Below, in pieces: positions 10,267-20,933 of a stretch of 64,000 bases of DNA. The DNA is from Siphonodentalium dalli (taxonomy: Eukaryota; Mollusca; Scaphopoda; Gadilida; Siphonodentaliidae). Both the position numbers and the translations under genes were made by a program. The stretch is taken from NCBI GenBank assembly GCA_032622095.1, contig CP136064.1, positions 147,686,864 through 147,750,863 on the forward strand, read 5' to 3'. Each line of letters starts with the position of its first letter. The first letter of the stretch is position 1. The notes below the pieces were generated by a model. That model was not told the DNA's origin and searched no databases. It saw nothing but the letters and a program-made list of their open reading frames with translations.

Positions 10267-12315
10267 TATTGTTGTCCACGGCGAAAAGTAACACGTTTCA
10301 ATTTTTTATTTAATTCGAACCCGGACTCGCCAGTTGAGGGACGTTTCCTCCGAAGTTTGCAGTTGTGCTGTGGATTCGGCTAGTATGAGCTACATATGTT
10401 TTTCTTTCTTGATTTAAAGATATACCCCATCCAATTCTATATCAAATAAGTTAACATTCCATAAGACATTTAGCAAGCAAATAAAACATGACAAATAATG
10501 GCAAGCGACGACGGTCGTTATACATATGCATCACCAATAGAGCACCACACAAATTATCCAAAATAATGTGATCATATTGAGCATAAATAGCCTATTTTTG
10601 AAAATGCTCTTCAATGTTCATCGTTGGCTGGTAATGAAATAAAACGATCTTTATTAAATGTGATTTTTCGAATATTCTGGCGTCGAAGAACACGAAACCT
10701 GGTCAAACTGTCTCATTCAGAAGTCGAAAGCACACAAGAAGCTTGCATACATGGGTTTACTGATTCTTTCTCATTGTTGTCTGGTAAATAATACGCGAGA
10801 ATAAAATTATTAATTACCCCCACCCTTATATCAACGCCCGAGTCCCTATTACGACATGTATATGTATAGTTTTATGTATAGTTTTATTCTATATTCTCGA
10901 CTCGCGATGGGAGTAGCATCAAATAATCCCTTGCGTATTCTTAAAAGAATGCCCACGGTTGGACGTGGGCGTTAAAATAACACCCACGTGATCAAACAGC
11001 TAAAGCATTCTGCCAGATAAGAGCCGTGTCAGGACAAAGGAATAAAACGCCAGTGGGTTTTAGTGCGTTTTTCTGGGCTGCTTGTAGTTTTTTGTAGACA
11101 CGTTCGGGTTTCTGATGGTGTCATTCGCCCAGTGTGAAAATAACGGATTTTAAATACCATAGGTAACAAATGAGGCAATGCCTATTGGACAGATATTGTA
11201 TGCCGCAATTTATGTCGAAATAATGTGTAACAATTAGTTGGAAACTTTGTTGTGAACGGAAGAAAAAAATATCGAGAATTTAGGAACAAATGGGAATGGT
11301 AAAATGTTTTAGCAGTTCAATTACTGTGCCATGGCATTTATAAACAAACTTGTCTTTGTATTTTTAAAAATCCGCCATTTTCATTTCAACTTGAGATCAC
11401 GTGATTCATGATCATGCATGCACGGATGATGGTATTCCTAAAATCAATGATATCGACCCTTTATTTACTAAACATTCATTAATGAGTAGTTCCCTTGCGA
11501 TTATTCCAATAATAACTTCATATCTGGACATATATATAATAACTTTATCTGGACATTTCCCACCAAAGAATATAAATCCTTCTGCACTTATATTAAATCA
11601 TTCCGTGCTTGCACTGATGTCTGCTTATATCTTCTGAACACCCCTCCAGATAAATAGTAGACCATTCCAGTGTATACCTTTATAATTTATTTGGCTAATT
11701 CATTGAATAACGAAATGATTGATATGTGCTCATCTTGTCAGAGCGATGTATAACCTTCACGCCCCAATTTAAAAGTTGTTGCACGCTGTGATCAAAATAT
11801 GTCGAAAAATGCAACAAATACTTATATATTGACCATGTGTGCCTTAGAATACTTATTGGAGTGATATAACTATCATTGTTGAAAGATAAGTCGGGTAACA
11901 CTGTTGGTGTTCTCCCTGATATGGTAATATAAAGGCTAAAAGCCTCACGGATTTGTGGAAATTTGAAAGTGGAAACTGAATGGGAGAACCCATATCTCCT
12001 GAAGGGTTAATACATTTCTATCATTCCAAAAATTAAAATTATTAGAAAATCCAATCCATATCTATTAAAGTAGTTTACGCATTTATCTACACTTGGACAT
12101 GTATGCACAAACGTGACTTGCCACTACAGCAATTAAATGGTTTAATTTTAATAGTATATGTCACTTTAACGAAGCTCATGTAGGACTATGACAGCTAAAC
12201 ATATACAATTGCACTCTTCTACTATTGGAGAACTTGGCATAAGTAACTCGCAGCTGATCGCCACGAAAAATTAGTTCGATTTTCTCGTTCAACACATTTG
12301 GGCTATTGTGCAAGT
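10267..12315. other. Unassigned sequence, possibly 3' flank or intron
   Basis: No repeat family or coding region could be supported. A small hairpin GCCCACGGTTGGACGTGGGC lies near 10950. The 67-codon minus-strand frame near 11700-11900 has no recognisable motif. Confidence 0.5.
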
Positions 12316-12434
12316 TTATTTTTTCTTCCTGAACCAGCTAGCACCAGCTCCTCCGAACATCGAGTTCATGGAATTCATCATCATGTACCGCTGTAAGGCA
12401 TCCCCATTGAGAGCTGCATCGGCAGGCACATTCC
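12316..12434 (-). CDS. Probable terminal exon of an unrecognised host gene
   Basis: On the minus strand an AG acceptor (ATATATATTACAG, 12435-12436) is followed by 119 bases that stay open and end in TAA at 12316-12318. The first two bases complete a codon from the previous exon. The 37 whole codons start NVPADAALNGDALQ, continue RYMMMNSMNSMFGGAG and finish ASWFRKKK: methionine-, asparagine- and glycine-rich with a basic C-terminus. The composition is unlike chance frames in this AT-rich window. It has no upstream ATG and is a C-terminal piece only. The upstream exon was not found and no family was recognised. The polypyrimidine tract is weak. Confidence 0.45.
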
Positions 12435-12639
12435 CTGTAATATATATTTACTTTATAGTCACGTTCGTAATGCATGTATCTCGGATTTCTTACCCATGCT
12501 CTTTGGTCGATTAAAGAGGTTCAGTTACAATTACTCGTAACTTGTAACGATGTTACAGTGCATGGCATTGCTATGAGATTCGTACATGTATGATGGCACT
12601 TATAGATGTACTATATTCGACTTCATTGTAATGTCAAAA

Positions 12640-13027
12640 TGTAAACAAACTTTGCGGGAGCGCCCTTCGTGGGGCAATACCACAATCAGGTCGTCGCGTA
12701 ATCAGTTTGTCTGGAAGAGCGAGATCAACAGTACCTAGCATACATACGCACAGTGGATCAACGGACACAAACGAAAACCGGAAGTAACGAAGTCCGAGGC
12801 GATGAATTTTTTTTGTCAAAGTTTGCAGACACTTTATGACACCCATTTTGCTGCAAATAAACACATCTAAACACCATGCACTTCTAAAAAGTTTAAGGTG
12901 AGTGAATATCTCGTCACTCATATTTGTCTCCCGACGATCAGTTAGAAAGCAGTTGTCAGTTAAAAAATGCAGTTCGATGATCGCCGCGCGATGATTTCTT
13001 TCACGCAATATCCCAGAAAATGTAAGT
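12640..13027. promoter_or_regulatory. Candidate host promoter/first-exon patch
   Basis: Relatively CpG-rich for the region. It contains a consensus ETS site, ACCGGAAGT (CCGGAAGT at 12778-12785). On the plus strand there are two good donor-like sites: AAG|GTGAGT (GT at 12898) and AAAAT|GTAAGT (GT at 13022). The second closes a short ATG frame from 12967 (MQFDDRRAMISFTQYPRK). This would suit a plus-strand 5' end divergent from, or downstream of, the minus-strand exon at 12316. No product is recognised and the whole assignment is tentative. A 124-codon frame on the opposite strand overlaps it. Confidence 0.25.
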
Positions 13028-13626
13028 TTACACAGTCATCTCTGCCACTTTTCGCCAGAACTATTGAACCGATCGAAAATCCTGTCCTCCTCACACAAAC
13101 GCATATATAGATTATTTTCGTGGCGTGTCTCAGTTTTCGAAATTTCCAATTTCTATACAGGTACCCGCTTCGAAATTACTGTCCGGTTAGTCCCCAAAAA
13201 TTGAATCGTTAGTCGCAAAATATTTTTCCGCTTAGTCTTGATTCGATTGGAGTCTTCCCTGATTGTCGAAAAGCCACTTTTTCGCCGATAACGTGCCCTT
13301 AATTTTATGTTTGCGTGGCTATATATGACGGTTATGGTGTCCAGGATCCTTATATTACTCCGACGACAACATGATCTTTAAGTGGTTTCTTATATACGTG
13401 ACACTGAAACTGAAATCCAATCCTGAAGTCCGATAAACATACCTTTTGTGTATTATTTCAAAGTATGGCTCCTGTTGTCACTTTCCGAAGACCAATATAA
13501 ATAAACTGCTAGATTAACATCCAAAGTTTTAAGAAACATGCATGGGGCGGGCGAATTTTAATTTTGATATTTGAGTCATTCTAATAAATTGCTATGGTCA
13601 GTTCTATATACTGAAGCAGTGTCCTA
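13028..13626. other. Unassigned sequence
   Basis: No gene. The stretch 13137-13196 (TTTCTATACAGGTACCCGCT and ATTACTGTCCGGTTAGTCC) has an imperfect inverted copy at ~21392-21453, so it is part of a dispersed repeat. Confidence 0.5.
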
Positions 13627-14258
13627 TCTCATATATATTTTGAAGACCTCTGTCTGTCTGTTTGTCTGTATGTTTGTTTGTCATTGATACAAATCTACGA
13701 TTCTCGACCGATCGGGACGAAACTTGGTACACGTGTGTGTGTAGTTTGACCAGGCGGTGGAAGTTGTCGTATTGGCGAGCCCGTGCGGCGCCCGCTTCGC
13801 GCATGCGCATACGAGATCTCGGAAACGGGTGGAGCTATCGACTTGAAATTTGCTATGTGAATGTATCTTGCCCCGGATGCGAATTTTATCGGGTCGCCGA
13901 GCCCGTGTGACGCCAGCTTCGCGCATGCGCAGACGAGATCTCGGAAACTGGTGGAGCTATCGACTTGAAATTTGCTATGTGAATATATCTTGCCCCGGAT
14001 ACGAATTGTATCGGGTCACCGAGCCCGTGCGAGGCCAGCTTCGCGCATTCGCAGACCAGATCTCGGAAACGGGTGGAGCTATCGACTTGAAATTTGGTAT
14101 GTGAATGTATCTTGCCCCGAATACGAATTTTATCGGGTCGCCGAGCCCGTGCGACACCAGCTTCGCGCATGCGCAGACCAGATCTTGGAAACGGGTGGAG
14201 CTATCGACTTGAAATTTGGTTTTTGAATAGCCCGGACAACGTCGGGCTCATCGGCTAA
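13627..14258 (+). mobile_element. Helitron-like element, family 1, four 122-bp core units
   Basis: Preceded by A, it starts TCTCATATATATTTTGAAGA, has a (CTGT)n-like stretch, then four tandem core units in which GCGCATGCGCA or a variant recurs every 122 bp (~13801, 13923, 14045, 14167). It ends with the AGCCCG...CGGGCT hairpin and CTAA, a permitted Helitron terminus (CTRR). The next element follows with no gap. Minus-strand open frames (MREAGVARARRPDKIRIRGK type) arise because the core lacks stops in several frames; 122 is not a multiple of three, so they are not a conserved protein repeat. Confidence 0.8.
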
Positions 14259-14780
14259 TCTCGTATATATTTTGAAGACCTCTGTCTGTATGTTTGTATG
14301 TTTGTCTGTATGTTTGTCTGTATGTTTGTCATTAATACAAATCTACGATTCTCGACCGATCGGGACGAAACTTGGTGCGTGTGTGTAGTTTGACCAGGCG
14401 GTGGACGTTGTCGTATTGGCGAGCCCATGCGGCGCCCGCTTCGCGCATGCGCAGACGAGATCTCGGAAACGGGTGGAGCTATCGACTTGAAATTTGCTAT
14501 GTGAATGTATCTTGCCCCGGATACGAATTTTATCGGGTCGCCGAGCCCGTGCGACGCCAGCTTCGCGCATGCGCAGACGAGATCTCGGAAACGGGTGGAG
14601 CTATCGACTTGAAATTTGGTATGTGAATGTATCTTGCCCCGGATACGAATTGTATCGGGTCGCCGAGCCCGTGCGACGCCAGCTTCGCGCATGCGCAGAC
14701 CAGATCTCGAAAACGGGTGGAGCTATCGACTTGAAATTTGGTTTTTTAATAGCCCGGACAACGTCGGGCTCATCGGCTAG
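14259..14780 (+). mobile_element. Helitron-like element, family 1, three core units
   Basis: Starts TCTCGTATATATTTTGAAGA directly after the previous CTAA and ends CATCGGCTAG at 14780. The core units are at ~14447, 14569 and 14691. It has the same hairpin terminus as its neighbours. Confidence 0.8.
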
Positions 14781-15867
14781 TCTATTATATATTTTGAAGA
14801 CCTCTGTCTGTATGTCCTTTATAGAATCGAAAACGGGTCGACCGATCGAGACCAAACTTCCTATCCAAAGGTAAAATCACACGGGAATCGTCGACGTCGC
14901 ATTTTGGAGAAGCCCAGAGCACCCATTCTCCACTCTCAGTCACAAAAAAAACGGCACTGCGGTGGTTAATCAAGTGATAATTTAATGAGCGTTTGTTTTT
15001 GACGCATCGCTATAACGAGCGTTTGTTTACCATTCAACGTTAATAGCATCTGCAGAGAGATATACGGGCCATACATCACGGGGGGAGCACTGCGACGTGA
15101 GGATCGGTGGCATTCCGATAAAGAGACGGTGGAATTCCGATAAAGAGACGGTGGAAATCCGATAAACGAGACGGTTCGCTTTCGGCGACAAGCGAGATTT
15201 TCTTCGTGTTTGGTCATTCAAACGGAATTGCCGTGACAAATCAGGTTTCATATAATCATATCGTTATTTAAGTTACTAATATCCATCAAAATATAGACGA
15301 TACAGTGACTAAAACCAAGAGAATAGCCATTTAAAAGTCACGCGACGGTTCGTTTTCCGATAAAAGACACGCGACGGTTCGTTTTTATCGGAAAACGAAC
15401 CGTCGCGTGACTTTTAAATGGCGATTCTATTGGTTTTAAGCACTGTAGCGTCTAGATTTTGATGGATATTAGTAACTAAAATAACGATATGATGATATGA
15501 AACCTGATTTGTCACGGCAATTCCATTTGAATGCCCAAACACGAAGAAAATCTCGTTTGTCGCCGAAAGCGAACCGTCTCGTTTATCGGATTTCCACCGT
15601 CTCTTTATCGGAATGCCACCGATCCTCACGTCGCAGTTCTCCCCCCCCCCCCACCCTCCGCGGAAACGGGTGGAGCTATCGACTTGAAATTTGCTATGTG
15701 AATGTATCTTGCGCCGGATACGATTTTTATCGGATCGCCGAGCCCGTGCGACGCAAGCTTCGCGCATGCGCAGACCAGATCTCGGAAACGGGTGGAGCTA
15801 TCGACTTGAAATTTGGTTTTTGAATAGCCCGACTTGAAATTTGCTATGTGAATGTATCTTGCCCCGG
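14781..15867 (+). mobile_element. Helitron-like mosaic interrupted by a foldback element
   Basis: It starts TCTATTATATATTTTGAAGA and switches to family-2 interior sequence (TCCTTTATAGAATCGAAAAC). It is broken at 15079-15652 by a palindromic insertion, then resumes as family-1 core (GGAAACGGGTGGAGCTATCG). At 15815-15867 the order of core segments is scrambled (GAATAGCCCGACTTGAAATT), and the 3' hairpin/CTAG is missing. This points to recombination between copies. Confidence 0.6.
15079..15652. mobile_element. Foldback MITE inserted in a Helitron
   Basis: Two ~280-bp arms face each other around ~15370. The left arm starts GGGGGGAGCACTGCGACGTG and the right arm ends with its complement in a poly-C run at 15640-15652. 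Within the arms GATAAAGAGACGGTGGAATT-like units repeat two to three times, as do CGCGACGGTTCGTTTTCCGA segments near the centre. No coding capacity. Confidence 0.75.
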
Positions 15868-16297
15868 ATATATTTTGAAGACCTCTGTCTGTTTGTCTGT
15901 ATGTTTGTTTGTCATTGATACAAATATACGATTCTCGACCGATCGGGACGAAACTTGGTACGTGTGTGTAGTTTGACCAGGCGGTGGACGTTGTCGTATT
16001 CGCGAGCCCGTGCGGCGCCCGCTTTGCGCATGCGCAGACGAGATCTCGGAAACGGGTGGAGCTATCGACTTGAAATTTGGTATGTTAATGTATCTTGCCC
16101 CGGATACGAATTTTATCGGGTCGCCGAGCCCGTGCGACGCAGCTTCGCGCATGCGCAGACCAGATCTCGGAAACGGGTAGAGCTATCGACTTGAAATTTG
16201 GTTTTTGAATAGCCCGGACAACGTCGGGCTGGGTAGAGCTATCGACTTGAAATTTGGATTTTGAATAGCCCGGACAACGTCGGGCTCATCGGCTATA
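15868..16297 (+). mobile_element. Helitron-like element, family 1, 5'-truncated start, duplicated 3' end
   Basis: It joins the preceding mosaic at ATATTTTGAAGACCTCTG without its TC start. It has two core units (~16028 and 16150), then two successive copies of the 3' region. The first stops at CGTCGGGCT without the terminal CTAG; the second ends CATCGGCTAT, with a mutated CTAG. Confidence 0.65.
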
Positions 16298-17034
16298 TCT
16301 CCTATATATTTTGAAACTTCCCTATATGTGTATATATATTTGTCCTTTATAGAATCGAAAACGGCTGCACAGATTGGGCTCAAACTTCCCATCTAAGGTT
16401 AAAACCCACGGGAATGGTCGTCGCGGCGTTTTGGAGAAGCTCAGAACACCCGTTCTCCACTCTCAGTCACAAAAAACGGTATTTTTGGATTAATCGCGTT
16501 GATAGTTAAAGAGCGTTCGTATCCGCAGTGTCGTTGATAAAGATCTTCCATATTTGGGTTCGTTAACCGGTTAACGCTCTTTATTCCCTTCGGCTTTCGC
16601 ATACGGTTTTGTTTACGTTATCTGGAACTCGCTTCTGTGGGATTCTTACGTACTTAGGGCTTCCTATGATCGGGGGATATTTTCATCGGCTCAGTTTTTC
16701 CGCCCGAGGTGATCTTCACCTTGAAACGGGTACCCACAAATGATATATATGTGTGTGTCCTTTATAGACTCGAACCGATTGAGCTCAAACTTGCTACGTA
16801 CGGGAAGTATCATGGACGGGTTAAATTGTGACCCCGACCTGACCTTGACCTAATCGGGTAAAATTTAAAAACAAAAAATTTAATTAAAAAATTAAAAAGG
16901 CACAATTAACTCATTGAAAAAAATAATTAAATTAAAAAACTAATTTTAAAAATGTATTAAAAAAATTAATAAAAAAAATATAAAAAATTGTCATGTTTCT
17001 GACGATTGCCGCCAGTGGCGGGCTAACCTGCTAG
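16298..17034 (+). mobile_element. Helitron-like element, family 2
   Basis: Preceded by A, it starts TCTCCTATATATTTTGAAAC and ends with a second type of hairpin, GCCGCCAGTGGCGGGC, then TAACCTG and CTAG, followed by T. The interior has GTTAACCGGTTAAC (14-bp palindrome, 16562-16575), a GACCTGACCTTGACC block and a long A/T-rich stretch. A second 5'-like segment (TGTGTGTCCTTTATAGACTC) near 16755 suggests it is composite. Confidence 0.75.
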
Positions 17035-17379
17035 TCTTATATAATAAAATGGTTTACATTGTCCAATTTGATCATACTAGACTGATTAATGGGTCATTGA
17101 AACGTAATTTGACGGTTAAGGTATGAGAAAAAGTTTACATAAAAATTATCCAAAGAAAAAAAATGAGGAGGTGACTAAAACAGGGATGTGGGATTTATAA
17201 CTATACATAGTCATTTTTATATTGGCGTAAGTTCCAGTGCAATAAAATACACATTATTTTGTAATTCCAGGTGCTTATATACTTCTGACGACACGCCTTT
17301 GGCTATTTTGACACTGGCTGGTGGCTTTTTCAGAAAATTGGAAATCTATAACATCCAAATGAACTTTTGTAACTAAAGG
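17035..17379. other. Unassigned sequence
   Basis: Nothing recognised between the Helitron end and the palindromic element. Confidence 0.5.
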
Positions 17380-18393
17380 TTTAATGTTCCACATAGGTTA
17401 TTCAGTCTGAGTAGTTAATGTTCCCTCCTGTGACTTCACATGAGGGACTACTAGCGACACCCAGTGTCAAATTTGAAAGGCTGACGCAATTGGCTTTTAT
17501 CTACCGGCGGTAATCAATAACTGATCGTTTATACAAAAACGGCTTGACCATCGGAGCTGAAAATTTGTATATAGAGGTAAATTGACCCTGACAAAATCTC
17601 ATTAGATAGGTCCCGTTGATATCAGATGTCTTAAAAGGCACTAATTATTAATTAAATACAATAATTAATTATATAACCAAAATGGTTGCAATCTAGTCTG
17701 GTCGGTGAAAATTGAAAAAAATGGGGGTAAATTGGCCCATCAAGAGTTAGATGCCGTTGACTTCAGAAGATATGTAGCAAATTGGTACGGATGGGTCACC
17801 ATATCTTGACCGCATATAACTTAAAGGGGGGGGGGCTAATAAATTATATGCTCATAAAGAGCGTTTTTGTCAAAGGGACCTAGCATGTATAAACACGATG
17901 TAACCTCTGACTCATACTCTTCCTATCACACAATGGTTTTGGCACCAATTTCCCGCCATATTTCTGGACTGATAGTGAACGCTGTTTATTGCTCATATTT
18001 GCGCCTTTAAGCCGTTTGACGTCAACGGCATCTAACTCTTGACACTCGTTGAGTCTATTTACCCCCATGTTTCAATTTTCATCGACCAGATTGCAACCAT
18101 TTTGGTTATATAATTAATTATTTTATTTAATCAATAATTAGTGACCTTTTAAGACATCTGATGTCAACGGGGCCTATCTAATAAGATTTTTCGTGACAAA
18201 TTACCTCTATATTCAATTTTCAGCTTCGATAGTCCAGCCGTTTCTGTATAAACGATCGGTGCGCGCCGGTAGATAAAAGCCAATTGCGTCAGCCTTTCAA
18301 GTTTGACACTGCGTGTCGCTAGTAGTCCCTCGTGTGACGTCACATGATGGTACATTAACTATTCAGACTGAATAATCCATGATGGAACATTAA
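17380..18393. mobile_element. ~1.0-kb foldback element with very long arms
   Basis: The ends TTTAATGTTCC (17380) and GGAACATTAAA (18394) begin arms of roughly 480 bp that match in reverse complement almost to the centre near 17887. Shared blocks include ATTCAGTCTGA, GACTACTAGCGACAC, GGCTGACGCAATTGGCTTTT, AGACATCTGATGTCAACG and GTCAACGGCATCTAACTCT. A G-run at 17826-17835 is in the left arm only. No coding sequence. A solo arm fragment is at 47569-47786. Confidence 0.85.
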
Positions 18394-19644
18394 ATCGGCA
18401 TAACTTCAGTTACGCGCGGCCTATCACAAAAATATTTTCGGCACCGTGCTCAGGATTAGCGGCGATCGATAACGATAAAAAAAAAGCTAGACCGGAGTAA
18501 CCCTTTAACAGACAGACGGGCGCACAGACAAACTAAAGATTTTCCTTTCGAAACGGTGGTAAGGTATATTATATTGATCCATATGAAACAGGTTTTGCAG
18601 TCTATTATAACTATAGAATTTCCACATTAACTGATTGGATATTAATAAATGGTTATTTCGTTCCTATGGTACCTGAAAACTTTTTACGTGCGTTGCCCAC
18701 TAGGGGTATACAACTTATATAATCGTTTAGTCGAAAATTTGTTCGTCCTGTCACCACAACGCCTGACATGAAAATAGTGGGACGAGAGACAACATTTATG
18801 ATTTGTTACAATGTGGTATGTGAGCGATTTTGTATTTCAATATGCCCATTTCTTTACGAATAAATTGAAAACATTTGATATTCTATTTGCTGTTTTATGC
18901 ACCGCAATCAAATGTTCAGTGAGAAATCAAAAACGAGTTATAAATGATATACAATTACCGATTTCTGATATTGATTATGCATTCGTGTTTTTATTATGAA
19001 AGTTCTTTATTATGATGGTTTGTTATTCGGAAGGGCATAACATATTACAAGGGCATCACAACAAAATTATGCATAATAAACTAATATGACATACACTTTT
19101 AATGTGAACCCCAACGAGGAAAAGCTCTTTGATTGACTGAAAGTCGAATTTTCCATGTATTGATTCAAATTAATCATATTAATTAATGTAGATATAGGAA
19201 TATCGAATTTTCCAAAAACAGTGAGGAATTAGACTGACATAAATTTTGTCAACAGTTTATGCTAATTTTAGCCTACAGAATAGGTTCGTAAATAAGACCT
19301 GCCAAGTTTGATACCCCGATCCGCATGTAGAGTGTAGACACATACATCCCTAGCTCAAGATAATAAGGTCTTTGTTTGGATATGGTTTCCATGTATTCAA
19401 TGAGAGTTTCCTGCCTAAAGAGAGCGATGCCGTATAGTCAATATGCCAATCCCAAATATGTTATCGTTTCCATTTTATATCATTGTCAGAATATGTTTCA
19501 GCATGGATGACAGAGACGAAGCTAGGTGGTCTATGTTTGACCAGCTTCAACAGTACGATAAATTCCATTCGCACCCCCACTGGTCGGTAATTTTCAACTG
19601 CTACCTCTAACTTTACAACTGTTGGAAAGTTCCAACCTAACTAC
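18394..19644. other. Unassigned sequence
   Basis: No gene or repeat could be supported. The only longish frame (18811-18999) is AT-driven. Confidence 0.5.
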
Positions 19645-20933
19645 CACTGGGGGGAAACTGTTTCACCAGAATCGATTCTATCGCCCTTCCGGTTCCGTCT
19701 CTATCGAATTAAGTTCCGACTCTTTCGCGATTTCTAAAACATATTTTCAAAGTTTTGACCGTTGTTTGTAGACTGAATGTCAAAACAGAATGTATTCTCC
19801 AATAACAATCGACAGATTATGTCTTTATACGTGTTTATTGGTGACAGTAATGCAAAATCGGCTGCATGTTGTGCACAGTTAGAGACGTAGTGCATTTGGG
19901 TGCATTTCCCATGAAAATTAAGCAGCACTTTGATGCTCAGATTATCGGCCTTGCCAACTTTAAATTGGACTGAAACTTGTCAAATTTTATGGTTGAACAT
20001 TAGATAATTATAACACAATACCTCCCGATGGTTCCTCGCCGTACAAGTCCTTCAAATTAGTGCCTCAAAAAGCAACAAAAGGTTCCGATTCTATTGTGAT
20101 GTTTATGTTCACGATCGGTTCTTTCGTTCCTGTTTACAGTACATTCATATTCGATCAGATTATTTGATTGTACATCTATAGTTGCCCAATGACAATACAT
20201 GGTCATATATGGTTTAAAATTTAGCCACAGTAAATCAATAGATGAGTTTTAGTGGTCCCAAACGATCATAGGTCAGATATTAAAGATGATCGACCGATAA
20301 TCTTTAATATCCAACCTATGATGCTTTGAGACTACTGAAAACCTCATATTGGTGTTGCCGTGACTATAGTTTGAACCATATATGGTAATATGGCAACTAG
20401 AAACACAAATGAACTATCTGGTCGAATATAATATTGCATTAAATTGGGGGGCGAAAGAACCGATCGTGAACATAAAAATCACATTAGAATCGGAACATTG
20501 CGTTGCTTCTTTTGATGGATTAATTTGAGGGTCTTTTATTGTGAGGAGCCATCGAGAGCTGTGTTGTAATCGTGTCCTGGTGTTCGATCATACAAGAAGA
20601 CATATTTCAGTCTAATTAAAAGGTAAAAAGGCCGATAAAAGGAGCATCAAATTGCTGCTTAATTTACAAAGGAAATGCACACAAACACATTACGCTTCTA
20701 AGTGTGCAAAAAATAGCCGACTTCGCATTATTATCACCAATAATTACGCACAAAGACACAATCTAGCGATAGATTTTGTAAAATACGTTCTGTTTTAACA
20801 TTTAGTGTATAAATGGCGGTCAAAACTTTGAAAACATTTGTTTCAAGTCGCGAAAGAGACGGGACTTAATTCGATAGAGACGGAACCCGATAGGCGATAG
20901 AATCGATTCTTGTGAAACAGTTTCCCCCCAGTG
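19645..20933. mobile_element. 1289-bp near-complete palindrome with ACTAC target duplication
   Basis: The ends are CACTGGGGGGAAACTGTTTC and its reverse complement. The flanks are ACTAC (19640-19644) and ACTAC (20934-20938), a clear 5-bp target-site duplication. The arms pair across the whole length to a centre at about 20289 (GATCATAGGT...ACCTATGATG). Examples are ATCGATTCTATCGCC at the outside and GAACCGATCGTGAACAT in the middle. No coding content. It is a foldback-type DNA element of unknown superfamily. Confidence 0.85.

Noticed and set aside
12634-13008. 124-codon minus-strand frame as a gene
   Set aside because: No domain, no splice support linking it to the exon at 12316-12434, and it overlaps plus-strand promoter/donor signals. 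Kept only as a promoter-like patch.
14255-14692. 145-codon minus-strand frame (and similar frames at 26584-27003, 27150-27569, 28353-28868, 29042-29401)
   Set aside because: They run through the 122-bp Helitron core, which lacks stops in several frames on both strands. 122 is not divisible by three, so successive units are read in different frames; no domain is present.
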